A stretch of DNA of 12,028 nt, taken from Anaerolineales bacterium (lineage in GTDB: Bacteria; Chloroflexota; Anaerolineae; Anaerolineales; DRMV01). Under the pieces are notes generated by a model, which did not search any database, had not been told where the DNA came from, and was given only the letters and a program-made list of their open reading frames with translations. Every line of letters starts with the position of its first letter. Position 1 is the stretch's first letter. The translations under genes and the position numbers were made by a program. This document shows positions 6,097 through 12,028 of this stretch, in pieces. The stretch is from positions 1-12,028 of the forward strand of contig JALSPT010000115.1 in NCBI GenBank assembly GCA_026985785.1. Direction: 5' to 3'.

Positions 6097-6125
6097 TTGA
6101 CGCCCCGCCACTTTGCTCGTAAGAT
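6097..6125 (+). promoter_or_regulatory. Sigma70-like promoter of the gyrA-like gene
   Basis: TTGACG (6097-6102) and TAAGAT (6120-6125) are separated by exactly 17 bases. Transcription would begin near 6132, with AAGGA (6146-6150) as Shine-Dalgarno nine bases before the ATG at 6160. It points away from the cytochrome operon promoter, so the region is a divergent control region. Confidence 0.55.
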
Positions 6126-6159
6126 GAAGCAATGATCCCTTTCCCAAGGATGGTTTCCT

Positions 6160-8571
6160 ATGGAACTCGGTCTCGTCCGCCGTGTGGACATCTCAACCGA
6201 AATGCGCCAGGCCTACCTGGACTACGCGATGAGCGTGATCGTCGCCCGCGCCCTGCCCGACGCCCGCGACGGCCTCAAACCCGTCCAGCGCCGCATCCTC
6301 TACGCGATGCACGACATGGGCCTGCGCGCCGGCAGCGCCTACAAGAAATCGGCCCGCATCGTCGGCGAGGTGCTGGGCAAATATCACCCCCACGGCGACC
6401 AGGCCGTGTACGACGCGATGGCGCGCATGGCGCAAAACTTCTCCATGCGCTACCCCCTGGTGGACGGCCAGGGCAACTTCGGCAGCGTGGACGGCGACCC
6501 GCCCGCGGCGATGCGCTACACCGAAGCGCGCCTCAGCCCAATTGCCGAAACCCTGCTGGCCGACATCGCCAAAGACACCGTCGATTTCGCCCCCAACTTC
6601 GACGAAAGCCTGCGGGAACCCACCGTGCTGCCGGCGGCCTTCCCCAACCTGCTGGTCAACGGCGCTACCGGCATCGCCGTGGGCATGTCCACCAACATCC
6701 CGCCCCACAACTTGGGCGAGGTCATCGATGCCTTAGTGCTGATGCTGGAAAAGTGGAGCCGCCTCGACAGCCTGAGCGTGGACGACCTGATGCGGCACAT
6801 CCCCGGCCCCGACTTCCCCACCGGCGGGCTGATCGTGCAGGCCGCAGGCGAAGACGGCCTGCGCAGCGCCTACAGCACCGGGCGCGGCAAAATCACCGTG
6901 CAGGCTCTGGTGCACACCGAGGCCATCGGGCGCGGGCGGCAGGCGCTCATCGTGACCGAACTGCCCTACGCGGTCAACAAATCCGGCCTGCTGGAACGCA
7001 TCGCCCAACTGACCCGCGACGGCAAACTGGAAGGCATCGCCGACCTGCGCGACGAGTCCGACCGCCAGGGGATGCGCATCGTGATCGAACTCGGCAAAAA
7101 CGCCGACCCCGACGCCGTGCTGGCTTCCCTCTACAAGCACACCCCCCTGCAAACCACCTTCGGCATCATCATGCTCGCCTTGGTGAACGGCTCGCCGCGC
7201 CTGCTGCCGCTCAAACAGGCGCTCAAAATCTATCTGGAACACCGGCAGGAAGTCGTCCGCCGCCGCAGCGAGCACGATTTAGCCCGCCTGCGCCGCCGGG
7301 CGCACATTTTGGAAGGGCTGCTCATCGCCCTCGGCAACCTCGACGAAGTCATCCGCATCATCCGCAAATCGCGCACGGCGGAAACCGCCCACAAGAACCT
7401 GCGCAAGCGCTTCGGCTTCACCGCCGAGCAGGCGCAAGCCATCCTCGACATGCCGCTGCGCCGCCTGGCCGCGCTGGAACGCAAGAAACTGGAAACCGAA
7501 TACAAGGAAACCAAAAAGCACATCAAGGCGCTGGAAGCCCTGCTGCGCTCACCGAAGAAGATGCGCGCCGCCATCGCCGAGGAACTGCTGGCCGTGAAAG
7601 CGCAATTCGGCGACGCCCGCCGCACCCGCATCGTGCGGCTCGACGCTTCCCAAACCGGCAAAGCCCTCACGGTGGAAGCCCTGCTGCCCGACCAGCGCGT
7701 GTGGGTGGCGCTGGATGCCGAGGGGCGGCTGGCGCGCCTGCCAGCCGGCAAAGCGCCCCGCCTGAGCGGGCGCGCCGCGCCCATCGCCGTGGTGCAGGCC
7801 ACCACCCGCAGCACCCTCTACGCTGTCACCGCCGAAGGGCAGGCCGTGGCGCTGCCGGTGCACACCCTGCCCGAAGCCGCCTCTCCCGCCGAGGGCGCGG
7901 CCTGGGGCGCTTTGGCCCCTGCCCTGCGGGAAAGCCCGCCCGTCACCCTCTTTGCTCTGCCGCCCGACGCGGAGGACGGTTTCGTGCTCAGCGTCACCCG
8001 CGAAGGCATGGTCAAAAAGAGCGCCCTCGAGGCGCTGCCCGCGGCGGGCACGCAGCCTTTCACCCTGGCCAAAATCAACCCCGGCGACGCGCTGCTCACC
8101 GTGCTGCTCACCGGCGGCGAGGACGAAGTGATGCTGTTTACCGCCGGAGGGATGGCGATCCGTTTCAGCGAGGCCGAAGTGCGCCCGATGGGGCTGGTCG
8201 CGGCGGGCGTGGCGGGCATCAAACGCAAAGGGGAAGACGAGGTGGTGGGCGCGGTCAAGGTGCTGGCGGGCAAGGACACCGCGGTGCTCATGGTGGCTGA
8301 CAACGGCAGCGCGCGGCGGGTGGCCTTCGCCGAATTCCCGGCGCAGAAGCGCTACGGCCAGGGCGTGGTGGCGTGGAAACTGCCGCAAGGGGCGCGCCTG
8401 GCCGGGGTGGCCGCCGGTAAACCCAACGCCAAAGTGAGCCTGCACTTCCGCAAAGCCGCGGCCAAAGCCATCCGGCTGGATGCCGCCCCGCTACGCAAGC
8501 GCAGCAGCACACGCGGCGCGAAGGTGGTGGAACTCAAGCGCGGCGACGCGGTGGTCAAAGTCGTGGGATAG
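6160..8571 (+). CDS. gyrA: Type IIA DNA topoisomerase A subunit (gyrase/topo IV)
   Basis: The 803-residue protein begins with the GyrA/ParC breakage-reunion domain: ARALPDARDGLKPVQRRIL (29-47), KYHPHGD (74-80) and AAMRYTE with catalytic Tyr120. The tower and coiled-coil follow (IYLEHRQEVVRRR onwards, LDMPLRRLAALERKKLE). The C-terminal third has beta-pinwheel repeats such as MAIRFSEAEVRPMGLVAAGV. It cuts and rejoins the DNA gate; the ATPase partner (GyrB/ParE) is not in the window. The QRRGGKG GyrA box needed for DNA wrapping is not recognisable; the nearest segment reads APRLSGRAAP. It may therefore be a ParC-like decatenase or a second paralogue rather than the main gyrase, so the symbol is provisional. 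Gln81 occupies the position of E. coli GyrA Ser83, while Asp85 matches Asp87. The gene is very GC-rich. Confidence 0.88.
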   Translation: MELGLVRRVDISTEMRQAYLDYAMSVIVARALPDARDGLKPVQRRILYAMHDMGLRAGSAYKKSARIVGEVLGKYHPHGDQAVYDAMARMAQNFSMRYPLVDGQGNFGSVDGDPPAAMRYTEARLSPIAETLLADIAKDTVDFAPNFDESLREPTVLPAAFPNLLVNGATGIAVGMSTNIPPHNLGEVIDALVLMLEKWSRLDSLSVDDLMRHIPGPDFPTGGLIVQAAGEDGLRSAYSTGRGKITVQALVHTEAIGRGRQALIVTELPYAVNKSGLLERIAQLTRDGKLEGIADLRDESDRQGMRIVIELGKNADPDAVLASLYKHTPLQTTFGIIMLALVNGSPRLLPLKQALKIYLEHRQEVVRRRSEHDLARLRRRAHILEGLLIALGNLDEVIRIIRKSRTAETAHKNLRKRFGFTAEQAQAILDMPLRRLAALERKKLETEYKETKKHIKALEALLRSPKKMRAAIAEELLAVKAQFGDARRTRIVRLDASQTGKALTVEALLPDQRVWVALDAEGRLARLPAGKAPRLSGRAAPIAVVQATTRSTLYAVTAEGQAVALPVHTLPEAASPAEGAAWGALAPALRESPPVTLFALPPDAEDGFVLSVTREGMVKKSALEALPAAGTQPFTLAKINPGDALLTVLLTGGEDEVMLFTAGGMAIRFSEAEVRPMGLVAAGVAGIKRKGEDEVVGAVKVLAGKDTAVLMVADNGSARRVAFAEFPAQKRYGQGVVAWKLPQGARLAGVAAGKPNAKVSLHFRKAAAKAIRLDAAPLRKRSSTRGAKVVELKRGDAVVKVVG

Positions 8572-8612
8572 ACCGCCCCCTCTCGGCAATGCCCCTCACC
8601 TATCCATTCGCA

Positions 8613-8653
8613 TCAAGAAAACAAAAGGCCTGCCATCAAAACGGCAGGCCTTT
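8613..8653 (-). terminator. Intrinsic terminator, probably bidirectional
   Basis: An 11-bp perfect stem (8624-8634 with 8643-8653) closes over an eight-base loop. On the - strand it is followed by a T-rich run (TTTTGTTTTCTT), which suits the zinc-ribbon gene ending 20 bases away. On the + strand only the stem's own three T follow, so it may also end the gyrA-like transcript, but less efficiently. Confidence 0.7.
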
Positions 8654-8673
8654 GCCCAAGAACGCACAAACGG

Positions 8674-8871
8674 CTATGACGCCTCTTGCGGCTTCCACGT
8701 CGGCGCAGCGCGCGTGAGCACCTCGCGCGGCACCTTGTTCATCTTGCGGCACTTGGGGCAGCGCACTTCATAGTACGCCTTCCCCTCGGCATGCAGCCAA
8801 TCCAGCGCCGCTTCGGCTTGCTTACGGCTGATGTTGAGCGGGGCACCACAATACGAGCAGTGAATTTGCAT
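8674..8871 (-). CDS. Small zinc-ribbon protein of unknown function
   Basis: The 65-residue protein has two CXXC knuckles, CSYC (5-8) and CPKC (38-41), about 30 residues apart, a typical zinc ribbon. Between them lies a helical, charged segment (SRKQAEAALDWLHAEGKAYYEV), and the tail is basic. It has no signal peptide. Such proteins may bind nucleic acid or protein partners; nothing here fixes the role. The ATG at 8871 is chosen because AAAGGAGG lies six bases upstream; the frame extends to 8937 but overlaps the transporter gene. It begins 13 bases after the EamA transporter stop, so it is the second gene of that operon and is followed by the terminator at 8613-8653. Confidence 0.75.
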   Translation of the reverse strand: MQIHCSYCGAPLNISRKQAEAALDWLHAEGKAYYEVRCPKCRKMNKVPREVLTRAAPTWKPQEAS

Positions 8872-8884
8872 CGTTTGCCTCCTT

Positions 8885-9814
8885 TCACGGTGCTTCAGGG
8901 ACGGCGGGCTTTCGCTCGTGCAGCGACGCGACGGCAATGCCGCCTAAAATAAGTATAGCACCAATCAGCGTCAGTGCCGACGGGATTTCGTGAAGAAAAA
9001 CATAGGCCAGCACGGTAGAGCCCACCGGTTCGCCCAGCAAAGTAATGGCCACGAAGGCCGCCGAAAGATAACGCAGCGCCCAGTTGAACGAGGTGTGGCC
9101 GACGAGTTGCGGCACCAGTGCCAACAACAAGAACCAGAGGTACGTTTGCGGGCGATAACCCACCACCGGCTGGCCGGAAAAAAGCACCAATCCATCCAAC
9201 ACAAGCGCCGCCATGCCGTACGTCAGCCCGATGTACACCATCAACGAGGTGTTGGCGCGCAACCGGCGGCCAATGAGGAAATATCCCGCCGCCGCCCACG
9301 CCCCGACCAGCGCCAGAAAATCGCCCCACAGCGCCCCACCCGCAAACGCAGCCTGCCAGTTGCAGACTAAGCCATGACAGGCGTCGCCGATGCCGATCAG
9401 GCTGCCGCCCACCAAGGTCGCCATCATCCCCACCATGATCGGCACCGTCAGTCGCTCGCCCAACACGACGGGCGAAAGCAACCCCACCCACAACGGCGTG
9501 GTGGTCACCAACACCACCGAACTCGCCACCGTGGTGTAGGCCAGCGACGAAATCCAGGTGGCAAAGTGCACCGCCAGGAAAACGCCCGACACCAGGGCCA
9601 GCGCCACTTCGCGCCGGGAAAGCGCCCGCAGTTCCGCCCGATGGCGCACCCCCAACGGCACGCTGAGAATAGCCGCTGCAATCGTCAACCGATAAGCCGC
9701 AATCACCAACGAAGGCGCCTCGCGCTGGGCGTAACGAATGAAAATCGAGGCCGTCGAAACGGCCAAAATGCCTGCCGTAAGCACCACCACGGGGAAAAAA
9801 CGCTTTTGCTTCAT
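8885..9814 (-). CDS. EamA/DMT-superfamily transporter
   Basis: The 309-residue protein is strongly hydrophobic with about ten membrane segments in two repeats, the EamA (drug/metabolite transporter) plan. Typical features are IFIRYAQREAPSLVIAAYRL near the N-terminus, TTTPLWVGLLSPVVLGERL at the end of repeat 1, and the matching LLGEPVGSTVLAYVFLHEIP in repeat 2. These transporters exchange amino acids, nucleotides or other metabolites across the cytoplasmic membrane; the substrate cannot be told from sequence. The ATG at 9814 is chosen because a strong extended -10 at 9850-9858 would start transcription near 9843, downstream of the GTG at 9859 that would otherwise open the frame. TGAGG lies five bases upstream. 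The zinc-ribbon gene follows in the same operon. Confidence 0.88.
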   Translation of the reverse strand: MKQKRFFPVVVLTAGILAVSTASIFIRYAQREAPSLVIAAYRLTIAAAILSVPLGVRHRAELRALSRREVALALVSGVFLAVHFATWISSLAYTTVASSVVLVTTTPLWVGLLSPVVLGERLTVPIMVGMMATLVGGSLIGIGDACHGLVCNWQAAFAGGALWGDFLALVGAWAAAGYFLIGRRLRANTSLMVYIGLTYGMAALVLDGLVLFSGQPVVGYRPQTYLWFLLLALVPQLVGHTSFNWALRYLSAAFVAITLLGEPVGSTVLAYVFLHEIPSALTLIGAILILGGIAVASLHERKPAVPEAP

Positions 9815-9849
9815 TGCAGCCTCACACGCCAAAGATGCCTCGCCGCGCC

Positions 9850-9858
9850 ATTTTATCA
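9850..9858 (-). promoter_or_regulatory. Extended -10 promoter of the transporter operon
   Basis: On the - strand TGATAAAAT (9858-9850) is an extended -10 element (TGN followed by a five-of-six -10 box). No good -35 box is seen, which extended -10 promoters can do without. The leader would be about 29 bases. The 194-base divergent gap 9815-10008 also holds the ferredoxin promoter. Confidence 0.4.
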
Positions 9859-9958
9859 CGCCGGTTTTTTATGAACTTCGCCCAAATAATCCCCTCCCAC
9901 GCCTTTTTCCAAGCCCTTTTCAGTGACAAAAGTCATACCCAAAAGCCCCGAAATAGAT

Positions 9959-9964
9959 TACAAT
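9959..9964 (+). promoter_or_regulatory. Candidate -10 box of the ferredoxin gene
   Basis: TACAAT matches the -10 consensus at five of six positions. It lies 44 bases before the ferredoxin ATG, with AT-rich DNA around it, but no clear -35 box at 16-18 bases. Transcription would begin near 9971. Confidence 0.3.
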
Positions 9965-10008
9965 AACCCCGCAACGTTGGCACTAATCCCCACATGTGGA
10001 GGTAAACC

Positions 10009-10422
10009 ATGGCTTATGTGATTACTGCTCTCTGTCTGCGCGACGGCGCGTGCACCGAGGTCTGCCCGGTGGAGTGCATCGTTCCCGGCAAACCGGTGGA
10101 CGAATGGCCGCTCTACTACATCGACCCCGACACCTGCATCGACTGCGGCGCGTGCGTGCCCGAATGCCCGCTGGAAGCCATCTTCCCCGAAGATGAGGTG
10201 CCTTCCGACTACGAAGCCAAGGGCGGCGAGCGCATCAGCATGCCCGCGGGTACCGAGGGCTTCGACGAGGTGTACGACGGCACCGACCACAACGGCGAGG
10301 CCGTCCACCTGGAGCACACCAAGACCCTCGAGGCGGGCGAAGTGGTCGACCTCACCCCGGCCATCGAGTGGAACCGCGCTTACTTCGAGGAAGGCCCCGG
10401 CTACAGCGCGCTGGAAGAGTAG
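10009..10422 (+). CDS. Ferredoxin with two Fe-S cluster motifs and acidic tail
   Basis: The 137-residue protein has eight cysteines in two sets: Cys9, 15, 19, 23 and Cys43, 46, 49, 53. The second set (CIDCGACVPECP) is a normal [4Fe-4S] motif. The first has C-x5-C-x3-C-x3-C, whereas 8Fe ferredoxins have C-x2-C-x2-C and Azotobacter-type 7Fe ferredoxins have C-x7-C-x3-C; a 7Fe-like or altered cluster is likely. It should be a soluble low-potential electron carrier. After the core, about 80 residues form an acidic tail, with many Asp and Glu, a conserved-looking IEWNRAYFE (117-125) and no cysteine. GGAGGT five bases before the ATG is a strong Shine-Dalgarno. The gene stands alone, with mutL downstream and a divergent transporter upstream, so its partner enzyme is unknown. 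Confidence 0.88.
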   Translation: MAYVITALCLRDGACTEVCPVECIVPGKPVDEWPLYYIDPDTCIDCGACVPECPLEAIFPEDEVPSDYEAKGGERISMPAGTEGFDEVYDGTDHNGEAVHLEHTKTLEAGEVVDLTPAIEWNRAYFEEGPGYSALEE

Positions 10423-10437
10423 CCTCACCTCCTCTTG

Positions 10438-10446
10438 TGCTACAAT
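10438..10446 (+). promoter_or_regulatory. Extended -10 element upstream of mutL
   Basis: TGCTACAAT is an extended -10 element (TG, one base, then TACAAT). No -35 box is visible. It would start transcription near 10452, inside the hairpin at 10449-10468, about 90 bases before the mutL ATG. It is the best promoter candidate for mutL. Confidence 0.35.
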
Positions 10447-10448
10447 TT

Positions 10449-10468
10449 GGGCGGTCTCGCGACCGCCC
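10449..10468 (+). terminator. Hairpin after ferredoxin gene, possible terminator
   Basis: GGGCGGTC (10449-10456) pairs exactly with GACCGCCC (10461-10468) around a four-base TCGC loop. Only a weak, interrupted T-run follows (ATTGCCTTTAAT). It could end the ferredoxin transcript, or, if transcription starts at about 10452, be partly excluded from the mutL message. Confidence 0.4.
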
Positions 10469-10493
10469 ATTGCCTTTAATCTGCCAGATCACC

Positions 10494-10533
10494 AAACAAC
10501 CAAGTAACCCAGTAACCAAGCAACCAAGTAACC
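10494..10533. repeat. Five-unit octamer tandem repeat in the mutL leader
   Basis: Five consecutive eight-base units read AAACAACC, AAGTAACC, CAGTAACC, AAGCAACC, AAGTAACC; all share the core AxxxAACC with at most a few changes. The array ends 11 bases before the mutL ATG, in the place where a Shine-Dalgarno would sit. The strand read as GGTTACTT is G/T-rich. It is too short and unspaced to be a CRISPR array. Confidence 0.75.
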
Positions 10534-10544
10534 AATCCCCCTTT

Positions 10545-12028
10545 ATGCCCATCCATCCCCTCCCCCCCGAACTGATCTCGCAGATTGCCGCCGGCGAAGT
10601 GGTGGAACGCCCCGCGTCGGTGGTCAAGGAACTGGTCGAAAACAGCCTCGACGCCGGCGCGCGCGCCATCACCGTCACCGTGCAAGGCGCGGGCAAGCGC
10701 CTGATCGAAGTCGCCGACGACGGCCACGGCATCCCCGCCGACGAACTACCGCTGGCCGTCGCCCGCCACGCTACCAGCAAACTCGCCACCGCCGACGACC
10801 TGTTCCGCATCCACACCCTGGGCTTTCGCGGCGAAGCCCTGGCCTCCATCGCCTCGGTCTCCCGCTTCACCATCACCTCCCGCCCCGCCGAAGCCGACAC
10901 CGCCGCCCGCCTGCGCATCGAGGGCGGACGCCCGCTTGGCGGCATCGAGCCGGTCGGCGCGCCGGTGGGCACCACGGTCACGGTGGAAGACCTGTTCTAC
11001 AATGTGCCCGCCCGACGCAAATTCCTCAAAGCCGACGCCACCGAAAAGCGCCGTATCGACGCCCTGCTCACCCGCTATGCCCTGGCCTACCCGGCGGTGC
11101 GCTTTCGGTTGGTGCAGGATGGGCGGGTGGCGCTGCAAACCTCCGGGCGCGGCGACCGCCGCGAGGTGCTCGCCGCGCTCTACGGCCCCGAAACTGCCCG
11201 GCGGATGCTGGCGGTGGACGACGCCGCCCCCGACCTCACCATCCACGGCTTCATCAGCCCGCCCGACATCACCAAATCGCACCGCCGGGAAATCGTCTTC
11301 TTCGTCAACGGTCGCCCGGTGCAGGACACCACCCTCAGCGCGGCGCTGTTGAAAGCCTACCACACCCTGCTGATGGTCGGGCGCTACCCCCTGGCCGTGC
11401 TCTTCCTCCAGATGCCGCCCGAAGAAGTGGACGTCAACGTCCACCCCACCAAGGCCGAAGTGCGCTTCCGCAACCCCGACGCCGTTTTCCGCGCCGTCCG
11501 CCACGCCGTGCGGCGCACCCTGTTGGCTTACACTCCCATTCCCGACCTGGATCTGCCGCCCGCCCCCACCGAACCGCGCCCCACCTGGCTGGAAAGCGAA
11601 CCGAGCACGCCATGGGCTGCCCCGCCGCCGGAAGCAGGACAGTCCCCCGCTGCAGCGCCCGACACACCGCCGGCGACCTCATCCTCCGAGCCGCGCCAGC
11701 CCACCCTGCCCGGCCAACGGATGCCCCTGCTGCGCCCCCTGGGGCAGATCGCCGCCACCTACATCGTGGCCGAAGGGCCCGACGGCATTTACCTCATCGA
11801 CCAACACGCCGCCCACGAGCGGGTACTCTTCGAGCGCTTCATGGCGCAACAGGGGGAGGAAATCCCTTCGCAGGCGCTTCTCCAGCCCGTCACCGTCCAC
11901 CTGCCGCCCCCTCAAGCCCGCCTGCTGGAAGAGCAACTACCGCACCTCAACCGCTGGGGATTCCAGGTGGAACCCTTCGGGCCGGGCACCTTCCGCGTGC
12001 GCGCCGTGCCTGCCTTGCTGGCCGACAG
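10545..12028 (+). CDS. mutL: DNA mismatch repair protein MutL (3' end outside window)
   Basis: The first 494 codons are present and the frame runs off the right edge. The N-terminal GHKL ATPase domain is intact: IAAGEVVERPASVVKELVEN (14-33) with catalytic Glu32, then ADDGHGI, HATSKL and LGFRGEAL, and later VNVHPTKAEVRF. A proline- and alanine-rich linker spans about 330-392. The C-terminal domain then begins and contains DQHAAHERVLFE (419-430), the DQHA(X)2E(X)4E metal-binding endonuclease motif. This MutL should therefore nick the strand itself, as in bacteria that lack MutH, acting after mismatch recognition by MutS. MutS is not in the window. No Shine-Dalgarno precedes the ATG; the start is supported by the conserved N-terminus. 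The gene is as GC-rich as the gyrA-like gene. Confidence 0.95.
   Translation, partial: MPIHPLPPELISQIAAGEVVERPASVVKELVENSLDAGARAITVTVQGAGKRLIEVADDGHGIPADELPLAVARHATSKLATADDLFRIHTLGFRGEALASIASVSRFTITSRPAEADTAARLRIEGGRPLGGIEPVGAPVGTTVTVEDLFYNVPARRKFLKADATEKRRIDALLTRYALAYPAVRFRLVQDGRVALQTSGRGDRREVLAALYGPETARRMLAVDDAAPDLTIHGFISPPDITKSHRREIVFFVNGRPVQDTTLSAALLKAYHTLLMVGRYPLAVLFLQMPPEEVDVNVHPTKAEVRFRNPDAVFRAVRHAVRRTLLAYTPIPDLDLPPAPTEPRPTWLESEPSTPWAAPPPEAGQSPAAAPDTPPATSSSEPRQPTLPGQRMPLLRPLGQIAATYIVAEGPDGIYLIDQHAAHERVLFERFMAQQGEEIPSQALLQPVTVHLPPPQARLLEEQLPHLNRWGFQVEPFGPGTFRVRAVPALLAD

Noticed and set aside
6132..8300. 722-codon open frame on the + strand over the gyrA-like gene
   Set aside because: It is the +1-type shadow of a very GC-rich gene: the product is Arg/Pro/Ala/His-rich without domains, while the overlapping frame encodes a complete topoisomerase A subunit.
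7549..8445. 298-codon open frame on the - strand over the gyrA-like gene
   Set aside because: Low-complexity, Gly/His/Arg-rich translation with no motif or ribosome-binding site; it is antisense shadow of a GC-rich gene.
10494..10533. CRISPR-like array
   Set aside because: Units are eight bases long with no spacers between them, so it is a simple tandem repeat.
10746..11504. 252-codon open frame on the - strand over mutL
   Set aside because: Gly/Val/Ala-rich antisense shadow; MutL motifs on the + strand are unambiguous.

Overview
The window looks like part of a Chloroflexota chromosome, most likely Anaerolineae or a relative. That placement is inference from gene content and style: high-GC coding DNA, a DUF212 membrane protein beside xseB, an acidic-tailed ferredoxin, a type IIA topoisomerase A subunit without a GyrA box, and multihaem cytochromes with a lipoprotein anchor. 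There are 12 protein-coding genes (mutL is cut by the right edge). I see no tRNA, rRNA, CRISPR array or insertion sequence.

Layout. (1) 1-68: two perfect tandem hairpins. (2) 144-2478, + strand: a three-gene operon behind a good sigma70-like promoter, with a TetR-type regulator, a patatin-like phospholipase (ATGA overlap) and a small alpha/beta-hydrolase of the phospholipase/carboxylesterase type. (3) 2444-3841, - strand: xseB, a DUF212 (divergent PAP2) membrane protein, and a SufR-like winged-helix regulator whose 3' end overlaps the hydrolase gene. (4) 3915-5887, - strand: a respiratory module with a tetrahaem NapC/NrfH-type quinol dehydrogenase followed by an octahaem hydroxylamine-oxidoreductase-like lipoprotein, closed by a strong intrinsic terminator. 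(5) 6097-8571, + strand: a gyrase/topoisomerase IV A subunit with its own promoter. (6) 8613-9814, - strand: an EamA/DMT transporter followed by a 65-residue zinc-ribbon protein and a terminator. (7) 10009-10422, + strand: a ferredoxin with unusual cysteine spacing. (8) 10423-10544: an extended -10 element, a hairpin and a five-unit octamer tandem repeat. (9) 10545 to the end: mutL, its first 494 codons, with an endonuclease motif.

The most notable system is the NrfH-like plus octahaem pair. The tetrahaem protein should take electrons from the quinol pool at the membrane. The octahaem protein, tethered by a lipid on the outer face, should pass them to a nitrogen compound such as nitrite or hydroxylamine. 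All eight haem motifs are CXXCH, and the C-terminal segment has Trp where I expect the cross-linking Tyr of true hydroxylamine oxidases. Both points favour reduction rather than oxidation. This arrangement is known from Campylobacterota, where such a pair replaces NrfA; a lipoprotein version is less familiar. The remaining genes are housekeeping (mutL, gyrA-like, xseB) or small accessory operons. Functions are assigned from motifs alone; no database search was possible.
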